Positions 42,800-51,977 of a DNA stretch of 64,000 bases are shown here, one piece after another. Source of the stretch: Chitinophaga pinensis. Its GTDB lineage: Bacteria; Bacteroidota; Bacteroidia; M30B66. Where the stretch lies: the NCBI GenBank assembly GCA_945883545.1, contig CAMCXT010000005.1, forward strand, positions 1 to 64,000. Direction: 5' to 3'. The notes under the pieces were generated by a model, which saw only the letters and a program-made list of their open reading frames with translations, was not told where the DNA came from and did not search any database. Position 1 is the stretch's first letter; the number at the start of each line of letters is the position of its first letter. Both the position numbers and the translations under genes were made by a program.

Positions 42800-44186
42800 T
42801 TTCAAGAGATTTATTTTCTTTTTCCTCTTCCATTTCACGCAATTGTCGGGATGTTAGTCGAGCCTGTTTCGCTTGAAATTCAAGTATATAAAGCATCGAC
42901 AAGAAGAAAGGGACGGATGGAATTTTGTAACGAACCAAAGCACCGAAATTTGCAGTTGTAATTCCTAAAGCAAAGGCGAAAAAGATCGAAAAAACGAAGC
43001 AGAAGATTAAAACGGGATTGGCAGAAATGCGGATAAAAAAACCAGGCCCTAACAATAGCAAAACCCTTAGCGTGAGCAAGATTATAAAGGTATTTTCCAA
43101 AGCCGAAATCAGCATTACGGGGTTGGAAACATCCCACAAAAACGGTCGAAACAACCCTGCCACAATCGCAACTGGAAATTTACTTAGTAAGCTACCTACC
43201 GAACCATCCAACTCACCAATATCGAATGAATTCTCACCATATGCATCTCGCGTTAAGTCGTTTTTGGTTACTACAGCTTTATTAACTGCTTTATCAACCG
43301 AGCCATAATCACCAAGTGAGGTACTGAATGAACTGATCAAAAACGTACTTGCAAGAACTCCAACCACAATAATCGCTGGGGAAATGAGCACCCGAACGAA
43401 AGTGCTACCAATCCTTGTAATCCGCTGAAAAATGATCCAAATGGTTGCACCTGGCAGCATCGCCACGAAAATGTAAGGCTTGATGCTAATGATGATGTAG
43501 GCAGCAATAACCAAAGTCATGAAGTGAAAACCACGCCTTTCGGGCTTGATAAAGACTTTGTAGATCGACCAAGTCATCCAACAAGCTGCTGAGAAAGTGA
43601 GGGTATCTTTTAAGATGGCTGATCCCCAAAAGAGTACCGAAGGCATGAATAAAACGGCAGTGGCAAATTTCTTTTCCATGCCTGGAAACAGCTCATTGAA
43701 AAGAAGAAATAACCTGAAGATTCCACCATAAGACAGCCAGGCGAACAGGAAAGTAGTCACGAAAAAGTTAAATCCTGAGAGGAATAGCAGCGGACTAGCA
43801 AAACGCACAACTGTAAAGGATTGTGGATCTTTCCAGTAATCGGGACAGCATAAGTCGTTAAAATAAAAAACACTGAGATTCTCGTGTGTCAAGGTTCCGC
43901 CCATCACCGAAAAATAGACTCCAGGATTGATGAAAATCATTCTTGAAACCAAACGTGCAGACTGATAATAACCGATCGTATCGCCTCCTTTATAGTAGAA
44001 GATGTACACGAGGCATACCAAAAGGCCCGATACAATCTTAGCAATTAGGCCACGAGTATAGTACTTATACAGCGGATTCTCCTGAATTCGTTGCTGTTGT
44101 ACTCTTCTACCGAGAAAAAAAATCAACGCGGCATAGAAGGGTATTGCAACCAAATCTACACCTGAGTAAAGTTCTTCTTCCATCAA
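42780..44186 (-). CDS. Polytopic membrane protein, possible glycan polymerase or transferase
   Basis: A 468-residue protein with about ten transmembrane segments between residues 10 and 440, and a hydrophilic tail ending in a charged coil (SRQLREMEEEKENKSLENEV). Phrases such as YYKGGDTIGYYQSARL and FYFNDLCCPDYWKDPQSFTVVRFASPL resemble the loops of O-antigen polymerase-like or GT-C membrane proteins, but I cannot assign a family. It diverges from a glycosyltransferase gene and sits in a surface-glycan neighbourhood. No function asserted. Confidence 0.72.
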   Translation of the reverse strand: MMEEELYSGVDLVAIPFYAALIFFLGRRVQQQRIQENPLYKYYTRGLIAKIVSGLLVCLVYIFYYKGGDTIGYYQSARLVSRMIFINPGVYFSVMGGTLTHENLSVFYFNDLCCPDYWKDPQSFTVVRFASPLLFLSGFNFFVTTFLFAWLSYGGIFRLFLLFNELFPGMEKKFATAVLFMPSVLFWGSAILKDTLTFSAACWMTWSIYKVFIKPERRGFHFMTLVIAAYIIISIKPYIFVAMLPGATIWIIFQRITRIGSTFVRVLISPAIIVVGVLASTFLISSFSTSLGDYGSVDKAVNKAVVTKNDLTRDAYGENSFDIGELDGSVGSLLSKFPVAIVAGLFRPFLWDVSNPVMLISALENTFIILLTLRVLLLLGPGFFIRISANPVLIFCFVFSIFFAFALGITTANFGALVRYKIPSVPFFLSMLYILEFQAKQARLTSRQLREMEEEKENKSLENEVVTS

Positions 44187-44245
44187 TCAGATCTTCTGTG
44201 CTACTTTTGACCTTTCTGCAAAGGAAACCAAATTCAGTCAGACTT

Positions 44246-45472
44246 TTGAAAATCCTCTATTTATCTTACGATGGAATGACCGATCCGCTCGGTCAATCTC
44301 AGGTTCTCCCCTACCTTGAAGGCTTGGCAGCTGCAGGCCATGAAATTTGGTTAATCAGCTTCGAGAAATCAGAACGGTTTAGCCAGTCGGAGCAATTGAT
44401 TCGCAGTCTGATCAAAGGAAAATCGATCCATTGGCACCCTGAAATGTACACTGCCAAGCCGCCAGTTATCTCGACCTTGAAAGATGTTCGGAGGTTAAAA
44501 AAATCGGCGAAGATGCTCATTCAGGAGTTTGGTATTGAGGCAGTGCATTGCAGAAGTTACATTACAGCACTTGCCGGCTTGGAGATCAAGCGAAAATTAA
44601 AACTGAAGTTTGTATTCGACATGCGCGGTTTTTGGGCCGACGAACGCATCGATGGTGGCATTTGGAAGCTCTCAAATCCTATTTTTTCTACCATTTACAA
44701 GTTTTTCAAGAAAAAAGAGAAGCAGTTTTTACTCGAAGCTGATGCTGTGGTTTCGCTCACCCAAAACGCAGCCGACGAAATTCATTCTTGGGCAGGAATG
44801 GAAAATGTACCGATCACTGTAATTCCATGTTGCGCCGACTTGCACTTGTACCAAGCCAAAGCCGATGATGATCCCAATGTATTGAAGTGGCGCAAAATGC
44901 TGGATTTGTCAGCACAAAAGTTCGTGCTCAGTTACCTAGGATCTTTAGGAACATGGTACATGCTGAACGAGATGTTGGACTATTTCTCAGTGCTTCTCAA
45001 GGAAAAACCGGAGGCTATGTTTCTGTTTATCACGCCAGATGCTCCTGAAATGATCATCCGGGCAGCAGCCGACAAAGGAATTCCAAAAGCTTCATTAAGA
45101 ATCACGAAAGCAGCGCGGAAAGAAGTGCCTGAACTGGCTGCACTGAGCACGGTGTCGATTTTCTTCATCAAACCTAGCTTCTCCAAAAAGGCATCTTCAC
45201 CAACCAAAATGGGAGAATTGATGGCTGCAGGAATTCCTTTGATTGTGAATTCTGGAGTTGGCGACGTAGAAACGATCTTACGAGATGGCGGCAATGGCCA
45301 TGTGATTGGCAGTTTTTCAACAGAAAACTACCGCGAATCGGTTGATCGATTGGATGCATTGCTCAAATCAAATCCTGCAAATTCGGTTGCATGTGCTAAC
45401 CGCTGGTATTCGCTCAACGAAGGCGTAAACAGATACAAGGCGATCTACCAAAAATTTGAAGTAGGAAGTTAA
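44246..45472 (+). CDS. Glycosyltransferase (GT4-like)
   Basis: The likely start is TTG at 44246 (protein LKILYLSYDGMTDPLGQSQV), giving about 408 residues; the ATG at 44144 lies within the start of the divergent gene and adds a non-homologous N-terminus. The protein has two Rossmann-like halves of a GT-B enzyme: KFVFDMRGFWADERIDG near residue 130, ITVIPCCADLHLY mid-protein, and the C-terminal SPTKMGELMAAGIPLIVNSGVGDVE donor-binding segment. Acceptor and sugar unknown. It converges on rlmH with five bases between stops. Confidence 0.83.
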   Translation: MKILYLSYDGMTDPLGQSQVLPYLEGLAAAGHEIWLISFEKSERFSQSEQLIRSLIKGKSIHWHPEMYTAKPPVISTLKDVRRLKKSAKMLIQEFGIEAVHCRSYITALAGLEIKRKLKLKFVFDMRGFWADERIDGGIWKLSNPIFSTIYKFFKKKEKQFLLEADAVVSLTQNAADEIHSWAGMENVPITVIPCCADLHLYQAKADDDPNVLKWRKMLDLSAQKFVLSYLGSLGTWYMLNEMLDYFSVLLKEKPEAMFLFITPDAPEMIIRAAADKGIPKASLRITKAARKEVPELAALSTVSIFFIKPSFSKKASSPTKMGELMAAGIPLIVNSGVGDVETILRDGGNGHVIGSFSTENYRESVDRLDALLKSNPANSVACANRWYSLNEGVNRYKAIYQKFEVGS

Positions 45473-45477
45473 ATCCC

Positions 45478-45951
45478 TTATTGGTGGTGGTATGGATGTT
45501 TGTGGATGATGGTCATGCCACGGTACAGCTGTTCCATGAAAATCAAGCGCACCAATTGATGGGAGAAGGTCATTTCGGAAAGTGCAATTTTGAAATTGGC
45601 GCGTTTGTAAACTGAATCGGAGAAACCATAGGCACCTCCAATAATAAACACCAAGTTTCGAATCGATTGGTTGAATTGTTTTTCCAGGAAATTGGAGAAC
45701 CCCACCGAATCGAACGTTTTTCCGTTTTCATCAAGCAGCACAACAACATCATCGGGCTTCAGCCTAGCAAGAATCAATTCGCCTTCTCTCAACTTCATGT
45801 TTTCTGGAGTGGCAGTATTGGTATCTTTTAATGAAGGAATGGTTTCTATAGATTGTGGAATGAAACCGTTGATGCGCTTTTCGTAGTGCGAAATTCCTTC
45901 TAACAGATAGGCTTCTGTTGTTTTCCCGATTTGTAAAAGTTTAATTTTCAT
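45478..45951 (-). CDS. rlmH: 23S rRNA pseudouridine(1915) N3-methyltransferase
   Basis: The ATG at 45951 gives 157 residues, the usual size for RlmH. The SPOUT knot is visible: VFIIGGAYGFSDSVYKRA, then LSEMTFSHQLVRLIFMEQLYRG and the C-terminal HKHPYHHQ with paired histidines. It methylates the modified base at position 1915 of 23S rRNA. An upstream in-frame ATG would add 67 residues without homology. Confidence 0.93.
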   Translation of the reverse strand: MKIKLLQIGKTTEAYLLEGISHYEKRINGFIPQSIETIPSLKDTNTATPENMKLREGELILARLKPDDVVVLLDENGKTFDSVGFSNFLEKQFNQSIRNLVFIIGGAYGFSDSVYKRANFKIALSEMTFSHQLVRLIFMEQLYRGMTIIHKHPYHHQ

Positions 45952-46130
45952 GTATTCGAAAAGCTCTATTTGCAAAGAAAAACAATTATCTGGCGTAAAT
46001 TTGAAGAGTGAATCAGAAACGCTTCCAAGAATTAACAACAGAATTGTGAAAATGAATAAGCCATGAAAGTTTCGTTTGAGGATATTGATGTAGATTGCGT
46101 CAGGCCTGCAATGAAAGATAGAATTGGCGT

Positions 46131-46138
46131 TATTTTTG
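46131..46138 (+). promoter_or_regulatory. Candidate -7 box for DUF4783-nadC-yihY
   Basis: TATTTTTG matches TAnnTTTG, 22 bases before the ATG at 46161. No standard-spaced -33 seen. Confidence 0.4.
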
Positions 46139-46160
46139 TTAGCGGCTGACAAATCGGACC

Positions 46161-46550
46161 ATGAAGTTTTTATTGGTATTTATGCTTAGTTTATCCCTTG
46201 GTAACAAGGCAATACCGCACGACTTAAGTGCCGATATTGCTGCGGCAATCAGGATGGGCAATGCCAGAGAACTATCAAAGTACTTTGGTACCAATATCGA
46301 CCTAACCGTTTCTGGCAAAGAAGAAATGTACAGCAAAGCCCAGGCTGAACAAGTACTTCGCGGCTTCTTCGCGAAGAATCAACCCAAAAGCTTCATTTTG
46401 AAGCACAAAGCCAACAACCCAACGGCTGCACAATATGGCATTGGAAGCTATATTTCAACTTCTGGAAATAAGTTTAGAATTTACTTTCTGATCAAAAAAA
46501 TCGGGAATCAATCATTTATCCAGCAACTCAGTATCGAAACAGAAGTCTGA
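46161..46550 (+). CDS. DUF4783 secreted protein
   Basis: A 129-residue protein with an N-terminal signal peptide (MKFLLVFMLSLSLGNKAIPH) and a compact alpha/beta fold similar to NTF2-like folds: DIAAAIRMGNARELSKYFG and QAEQVLRGFFAKNQPKSF. It matches DUF4783, a Bacteroidota family of unknown function that commonly precedes nadC. The nadC ATG follows 5 bases after its stop. Confidence 0.85.
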   Translation: MKFLLVFMLSLSLGNKAIPHDLSADIAAAIRMGNARELSKYFGTNIDLTVSGKEEMYSKAQAEQVLRGFFAKNQPKSFILKHKANNPTAAQYGIGSYISTSGNKFRIYFLIKKIGNQSFIQQLSIETEV

Positions 46551-46554
46551 AATT

Positions 46555-47412
46555 ATGCAGCTGAACACAGAACACCAAGAACTGATTGATCAGCTGATTC
46601 GGCTGGCGTTGCGTGAAGATATCGGCGATGGCGACCACACCAGTTTAGCCTGTGTTCAGTCGGAGGTTATGCAAAAAGCCCGATTGCTGGTGAAAGAAAA
46701 TGGCATTTTGAGCGGTGTAACCATTGCTCAGCGTGTTGCTGAAATGGTAGATAAAGATTTAACATTTGATATTCGATTAAACGACGGAGCCACAATTCAA
46801 AAAGGAGATGTGGCTTTTTATATTGAAGGTTCGGCCCGATCAATTCTTACTGCAGAGCGCCTCATGCTTAACATCATGCAGCGCATGAGTGGAATTGCAA
46901 CCAACACCCACCGATTGGTTGATCTCGTTAAACACACAGGAGTATCCTTGCTCGACACCCGCAAAACTGGCCCGGGGATGCGTGTGATGGAAAAACTCGC
47001 AGTGTCGCATGGCGGTGGAAAAAACCACCGAATGGGATTGTACGATATGGTGATGATCAAAGACAACCATGCAGATTATGCTGGTGGCGTAGTTCAAGCC
47101 ATTCGAAATGTGAAATCGTATTTACAATCGAATCATCTGAAGCTCGACATAGAAGTGGAATCGAGAAACCTCAACGAAGTTCAATTGATTCTTGAAGAAG
47201 GCGGTGTTCGAAGAATCATGTTCGACAATTTCACGCCCGATCTTATCCGCGAAGCGCTGAAAATCACCAAAAACGAAGTTGAAACAGAAGCATCAGGTGG
47301 CATTAACGAGCAAAACTTGATCGAATACGCTGAAACGGGTGTGGATTTTATTTCCATTGGGGCACTTACGCATCAAGTGAAAAGCCTCGACCTAAGTTTA
47401 AAAGCCTGCTGA
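46555..47412 (+). CDS. nadC: Quinolinate (nicotinate-nucleotide) phosphoribosyltransferase
   Basis: A 285-residue enzyme that makes nicotinate mononucleotide from quinolinate in NAD synthesis. Active-site motifs are DIGDGDHTS near residue 22, LLDTRKTGPGMRVMEKLAV and SHGGGKNHRMGLYDMVMIKDNH in the middle, and ASGGINEQNLIEYA near residue 242. Start at 46555; the stop shares the last base with the start of the YihY gene (TGATG). Confidence 0.94.
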   Translation: MQLNTEHQELIDQLIRLALREDIGDGDHTSLACVQSEVMQKARLLVKENGILSGVTIAQRVAEMVDKDLTFDIRLNDGATIQKGDVAFYIEGSARSILTAERLMLNIMQRMSGIATNTHRLVDLVKHTGVSLLDTRKTGPGMRVMEKLAVSHGGGKNHRMGLYDMVMIKDNHADYAGGVVQAIRNVKSYLQSNHLKLDIEVESRNLNEVQLILEEGGVRRIMFDNFTPDLIREALKITKNEVETEASGGINEQNLIEYAETGVDFISIGALTHQVKSLDLSLKAC

Positions 47413-48362
47413 TGCTGAATTTGCTCAAAAATATCAAAGAGCGGATTTTAAAACTTCCATTGTTTATCAAATTGCAAACAGTGAGTTTGCCCGGTTTGCA
47501 GAAAGTGCCTGTGTTGGAAGTCGCCAGGAACTTCAAAACCAGTTTGTCTTCGTCTAGAATCACGATGCGTGCTGCTGCGGTGTCGTTCGATTTCTTCATG
47601 GCCCTCTTCCCTACCATCATCTTTTTGTTCACGCTTACAGCCTATTTACCGATCGATAATTTCGACGAATTGCTGCTTGATGCGATGCGCGATGTGCTTC
47701 CACCCTACACCTTTCTGGCGATTGAGCAAACAATTATGGACGTGATTTCGATTCAACGCGACGGATTGTTGTCGTTTGGTTTTTTGTTCGCTCTTTTTTA
47801 CGCTACCAACGGAATTACATCATTGATTGAATCGTTCAACGCCTTGTCGTTCACCAATGAAACGCGCCCAGGTTGGAAAATCCGTTTATTGGCATTAATG
47901 CTCACTATGATCATTGTTGGTTTGTTGGTGGTTGCCATCACCATGATGATCTTCACCAACTTCGCGCTCGACTATTTGATTCGTGAAGCCATCATTTCTG
48001 ACGGAATAAGCAGCACTTTGATCCAAATTGGGAAGTGGCTGTTTTTTTACTTGTTGATTTTCTTCACTATTTGTTTTCTGTATTACGTAGGCCCTGCAAG
48101 TGGAGAAAAACCATCATTTTTTTCGCCCGGAGCAGTCGTAGTGAGTGTGTTGATCATGCTGCTGCTGTTCGGATTCGGCTTTTTCGTGAACAATTTTTCC
48201 ACTTGGAATACTGTGTATGGATCGGTGGGCGCACTCATCGCAGTGCTCGTGTTGATTAATGCCAATGCTTTAATCATTTTGGCTGGACACGAATTCAATG
48301 CTGTGGTTTTTCACCTAAAAAGACAAAGAAGCGCTTCCTTGGTGAACGAAAGCAAGATTTGA
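47412..48362 (+). CDS. YihY/BrkB family inner-membrane protein
   Basis: The 316-residue protein has six predicted transmembrane segments (about residues 65-80, 115-132, 155-180, 205-225, 235-255 and 270-290). The family phrases AAAVSFDFFMALFPTIIFLF and FALFYATNGITSLIESFNAL are clear. Role unknown; some family members are called virulence factor BrkB or RNase BN by old error. Translationally coupled to nadC by the shared base. Confidence 0.88.
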   Translation: MLNLLKNIKERILKLPLFIKLQTVSLPGLQKVPVLEVARNFKTSLSSSRITMRAAAVSFDFFMALFPTIIFLFTLTAYLPIDNFDELLLDAMRDVLPPYTFLAIEQTIMDVISIQRDGLLSFGFLFALFYATNGITSLIESFNALSFTNETRPGWKIRLLALMLTMIIVGLLVVAITMMIFTNFALDYLIREAIISDGISSTLIQIGKWLFFYLLIFFTICFLYYVGPASGEKPSFFSPGAVVVSVLIMLLLFGFGFFVNNFSTWNTVYGSVGALIAVLVLINANALIILAGHEFNAVVFHLKRQRSASLVNESKI

Positions 48363-48393
48363 TTTGTATTTTCGGGCGTCCAAATTCGATACC

Positions 48394-51300
48394 ATGCGCC
48401 ACCTGATACTGCTTGTTGCTACTGCGATTTCCACCTTGACCTATGCGCAATCCCCTTCCCCGGAGGGAAATAGTGCTGCCGCAGACAATATGCAACTTAC
48501 CGTTGATTATCAATCGGCTGCCAACCCGCACTACTGGAAAAACCGGAAGCCATTTGCTGATTATTGGCAACAAGATGTGCATTATCAAATTAAAGCGAAC
48601 ATAAGCGAGCAAACCGATATTGTTGATGCCGTTGAAACGCTCACTTACACCAACAATTCGCCGGATACTTTGAATTGGGTGTTTTTTCATTTGTACCAGA
48701 ACGCCTTTCAGCCCGGTTCGTATTGTGATGCTTTACATGAAGCCAATGATTATCCAACGCGTTATGGACCTTACGAGAGCAAGGGATTGGGCACTGTTGT
48801 TTCGAACCTAAAAGTGGATGGTGAAGTGGCCAAGACAGAACTTGAAAATACCATTTTAAAAGTGTGGTTGAAAAAGCCTTTGTTGCCAGGTGCGCAGGTG
48901 AAATTCGACATGGAGTTTAAAACCTATTTCGATTACCGCGGCAATATCCGCAGGCGGATGAAAGAGTTCGGAGCTTATGGATACAAGCATTTCGATGGTG
49001 TGCATTGGTATCCGCGCATGGCTGTGTACGACCGGAAATTTGGATGGAATACCGACCAGCATTTAGGGAAGGAATTCTATGGTGATTTCGGAACCTATGA
49101 AGTAGAGCTGAATTTTGCATCAAACTACGTGGTAGAAGCAACTGGAGCGCTTGCTAACCGTGAGGAAGTACTGCCTTCTGACTTGCGGAAAAAACTCGAC
49201 ATTTCAAATTTCGTAAACAAGCCTTGGGAAGAAGCGCCATCGGTTGTTACACCTTACGATGGTAAAACCCGGAAAACGTGGAAGTTCAGAGCGATCAATG
49301 TGCACGATTTCGCTTGGACAGCCGATCCAACCTACCGCATTGGCGAATCGTATTGGAATGGGATCAGAATTGTGGCTGTGGTGCAGGAACCGCATGCTTC
49401 GCGTTGGCAGAATGCATCGTCGTACACTGCAAAAGTGATCGAAACATACTCGAACGATTTCGGGATGTATGTGTACAACAAAATGGTGGTTGCCGATGCC
49501 CGCGACGGGATGGAATATCCAATGTTAACACTTGATGGTGGATCAGATCCAGGTTACAGAGGATTGTTGGCGCACGAAGTTGGTCACAATTGGTTCTTCG
49601 GAATGGTAGGCTCCAACGAAACCTATCGTGCCATGATGGATGAGGGTTTCACGCAGTTCCTCACAGCTTGGGCACTGGAGAAAATTGATGGGAAGGAAAT
49701 CGTGAAAGGCAAGTATGCCAATGCTTACACAGAAAAACATTCGCTTCCTGGAGAAGCCAGATATGCGCGTGCTTATCAAGGTTATTTAAAGGATGCCATT
49801 TCAGGCTCGGAAACTACTTTAAATACGCATTCGGATGATTTCGGAGGTGCTTTGCGCCATGGCGGCGGATATGGAAACGTGTATTACAAGACCGCAACGA
49901 TGCTATACAATCTTCAGTATGTGCTTGGAGATGAGTTGTTTTCAAATGCAATGAAGCATTATTTCAACCAGTGGAAAATGGCGCATCCATATCCAGAAGA
50001 TTTTAGAAATTCTATCATCCAATACACGAATGTTGATTTAAATTGGTTTTTCGATCAGTGGATTGAAACCAGCAAAACCATCGACTACAGCATCAAAAAA
50101 GTGAAACACCAAGGCGATGGGAAATACAAAATCACCATCGAACGCAAGGGTGAAATGCAGATGCCAGTTGATTTTTCTGTGTACGATCAATCAGGCAAAC
50201 GCTACGATTATCACATCCCGAACGGATGGTTCGAAAAGAAAACCACGGCCACAGTGCTTCCGCGTTGGATTGGTTGGGGCAATTTGAAAGAGACCTACAC
50301 AGCAGAAATTACGATCCCAGATAGGATTGAAAATGTGGTAATCGACACGTCGAACCGCTTGGCCGACATCAATATGATGAACAACCGTTTGAAAGGCAAC
50401 AGTTCCATCCGATTCGATTCCCGTGTTGCTACTATTTCAGATTGGAAACACTATGAAATGTTTGCTCGTCCGGACGTTTGGTACAATTTCTACGACGGAG
50501 TAAAAGCAGGTTTCCACCTCAACGGGAATTACATGCGACAAAAGAACCAGTTTGAGCTCACCGTTTGGTTGAATACCGGTTTAGGCAAAGTAGAGCGTAA
50601 CTTTGAATACAAATTCAACGGGTACAATCCAGTTTCATTCAAGTTCGATTATCAAACGCCAACACAACGGTTCGCAAAGCAATCGAAACTGATCTTCTCC
50701 ACTCGTTTTCTAGATGGTTTGGCATTAGGAAAAATCGGTTGGGAACTCACGAACCGAAAAGAGAGTTCCACTTTTTACATCTTCGCAAAAGCGATGATTC
50801 GTCCTGATAGTACCGATGTAAACTATCTAATTGATCGAGGAGGTTGGCAACCGTTAAAATCGAATAATACGATCAACACAGGTATTCGACACCAATACGA
50901 ATACAAAAAAGGCGAAGGACGAATTCACCTCGGTGTTCGCGCATCATCTCTTGGTTCGGACTACAGTTTTAGTCAGCTGATGCTCGAAACCATCAACGAC
51001 AATTACCTCGGAAAATTCAACATCCGCACGCGCTTTTTCGCACAAATCGGAACGGGAAGTAATTTAGCTCCTGAGTCTGCCTTGTATCTCGCAGGTGCCA
51101 ATCCGGAAGAATTGATGGAGAATAAATTCACTCGATCGGCGGCATTTTTCCCTCAAGATTTCGGTGGATTTGGAAACGACATGAATCATTTCCATATGGG
51201 CGGTGGCTTGAATGTGCGCGGATATTCTGGTTATTTATCTCCAGAACAATTATCAAATGGTGCAGTAGTTCCTGGCTTCAGAGGCAATTCTGGCGTTTCA

Positions 51301-51621
51301 GGAAATGTAGAAGTAGATTTGGATGGCTTGGTAAGGGTTCAACCGAAACTCACCCGCAACTGGTTAAAAATGGATCTTTATGCCTTTGGCGATGCAGGTT
51401 TATTGGAATTGAACGATGGAACCAAGTCGATCAATTTTGGCAAAGTGCGCGCGAGTGCAGGTTTAGGTTCTGCTCTTACAATAAAACGTTGGGGAAGATT
51501 TTCGATGGAAAAGCCTGTTACCTTTAGGTTTGATGTTCCGTTATTCTTAAACCGCCCTTCGAATATTGCACCGGATTATGTGCAATTTAGGTGGTTGGTT
51601 GGAGTGAATAGGGCGTTTTAA
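48394..51621 (+). CDS. M1 metallopeptidase with C-terminal outer-membrane barrel-like region
   Basis: ATG 48394 gives 1075 residues with a signal peptide (RHLILLVATAISTLTYAQ). The gluzincin motif is exact: H394-E-V-G-H398 with the third ligand E417, eighteen residues on, in MMDEGF. Residues about 30-640 form the aminopeptidase N-like domains. From about residue 690 the sequence changes to alternating strands (GFHLNGNYMRQKNQFELTVW, HFHMGGGLNVRGYSGYL, LYAFGDAGLLEL, TFRFDVPLFL), ending in Phe, consistent with a surface-antigen (Omp85/TamA-like) barrel. If folded so, the peptidase is tethered to the outer membrane. Preceded by TATTTTCG (48367-48374). Nearby 13-mer of unusual GC content at 48456. 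Confidence 0.84.
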   Translation: MRHLILLVATAISTLTYAQSPSPEGNSAAADNMQLTVDYQSAANPHYWKNRKPFADYWQQDVHYQIKANISEQTDIVDAVETLTYTNNSPDTLNWVFFHLYQNAFQPGSYCDALHEANDYPTRYGPYESKGLGTVVSNLKVDGEVAKTELENTILKVWLKKPLLPGAQVKFDMEFKTYFDYRGNIRRRMKEFGAYGYKHFDGVHWYPRMAVYDRKFGWNTDQHLGKEFYGDFGTYEVELNFASNYVVEATGALANREEVLPSDLRKKLDISNFVNKPWEEAPSVVTPYDGKTRKTWKFRAINVHDFAWTADPTYRIGESYWNGIRIVAVVQEPHASRWQNASSYTAKVIETYSNDFGMYVYNKMVVADARDGMEYPMLTLDGGSDPGYRGLLAHEVGHNWFFGMVGSNETYRAMMDEGFTQFLTAWALEKIDGKEIVKGKYANAYTEKHSLPGEARYARAYQGYLKDAISGSETTLNTHSDDFGGALRHGGGYGNVYYKTATMLYNLQYVLGDELFSNAMKHYFNQWKMAHPYPEDFRNSIIQYTNVDLNWFFDQWIETSKTIDYSIKKVKHQGDGKYKITIERKGEMQMPVDFSVYDQSGKRYDYHIPNGWFEKKTTATVLPRWIGWGNLKETYTAEITIPDRIENVVIDTSNRLADINMMNNRLKGNSSIRFDSRVATISDWKHYEMFARPDVWYNFYDGVKAGFHLNGNYMRQKNQFELTVWLNTGLGKVERNFEYKFNGYNPVSFKFDYQTPTQRFAKQSKLIFSTRFLDGLALGKIGWELTNRKESSTFYIFAKAMIRPDSTDVNYLIDRGGWQPLKSNNTINTGIRHQYEYKKGEGRIHLGVRASSLGSDYSFSQLMLETINDNYLGKFNIRTRFFAQIGTGSNLAPESALYLAGANPEELMENKFTRSAAFFPQDFGGFGNDMNHFHMGGGLNVRGYSGYLSPEQLSNGAVVPGFRGNSGVSGNVEVDLDGLVRVQPKLTRNWLKMDLYAFGDAGLLELNDGTKSINFGKVRASAGLGSALTIKRWGRFSMEKPVTFRFDVPLFLNRPSNIAPDYVQFRWLVGVNRAF

Positions 51622-51977
51622 AAGCCTGATGAATAGAGCATGGTCCAAAGCAATTAATGAACAAAGACGTCTTTAATTGCTTTGGGTGAAGATTAACTGG
51701 TATTCAATTAAAAAATTCTGCCCGGGGACAGCACCCGCTTCCCCGTGATCAAGTTCGGCAATTTCAGAATGCACCTACCCTATTGAAACGGTTATAAACG
51801 ATTAGAAACGGTTATCACTAAGCAGCTGTCATTCAAATACATAAATCACCAACCAGAAGATTCGTTACATTCAAACAGCTGAGTAGGCCGTAAATACAAG
51901 CTGTTCGAAAAAATCGCATTGCATCCGTTCAGTATGAATCCATCAAAAGGCCTCCACCGCTAAGTAGCAAATTGAAA
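51622..51977. other. Gene-free stretch with hairpins and short direct repeats
   Basis: A hairpin with a perfect 13-bp stem (51645-51657 with 51673-51685) and no T-tract is followed by a GC-rich block, 51716-51769, that can fold (CGGGGA at 51723 with TCCCCG at 51740; TTCTG at 51716 with CAGAA at 51765). Two copies of GAAACGGTTAT (51785-51795 and 51805-51815) are spaced 20 bp. I see no credible gene; see findings. Confidence 0.6.
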
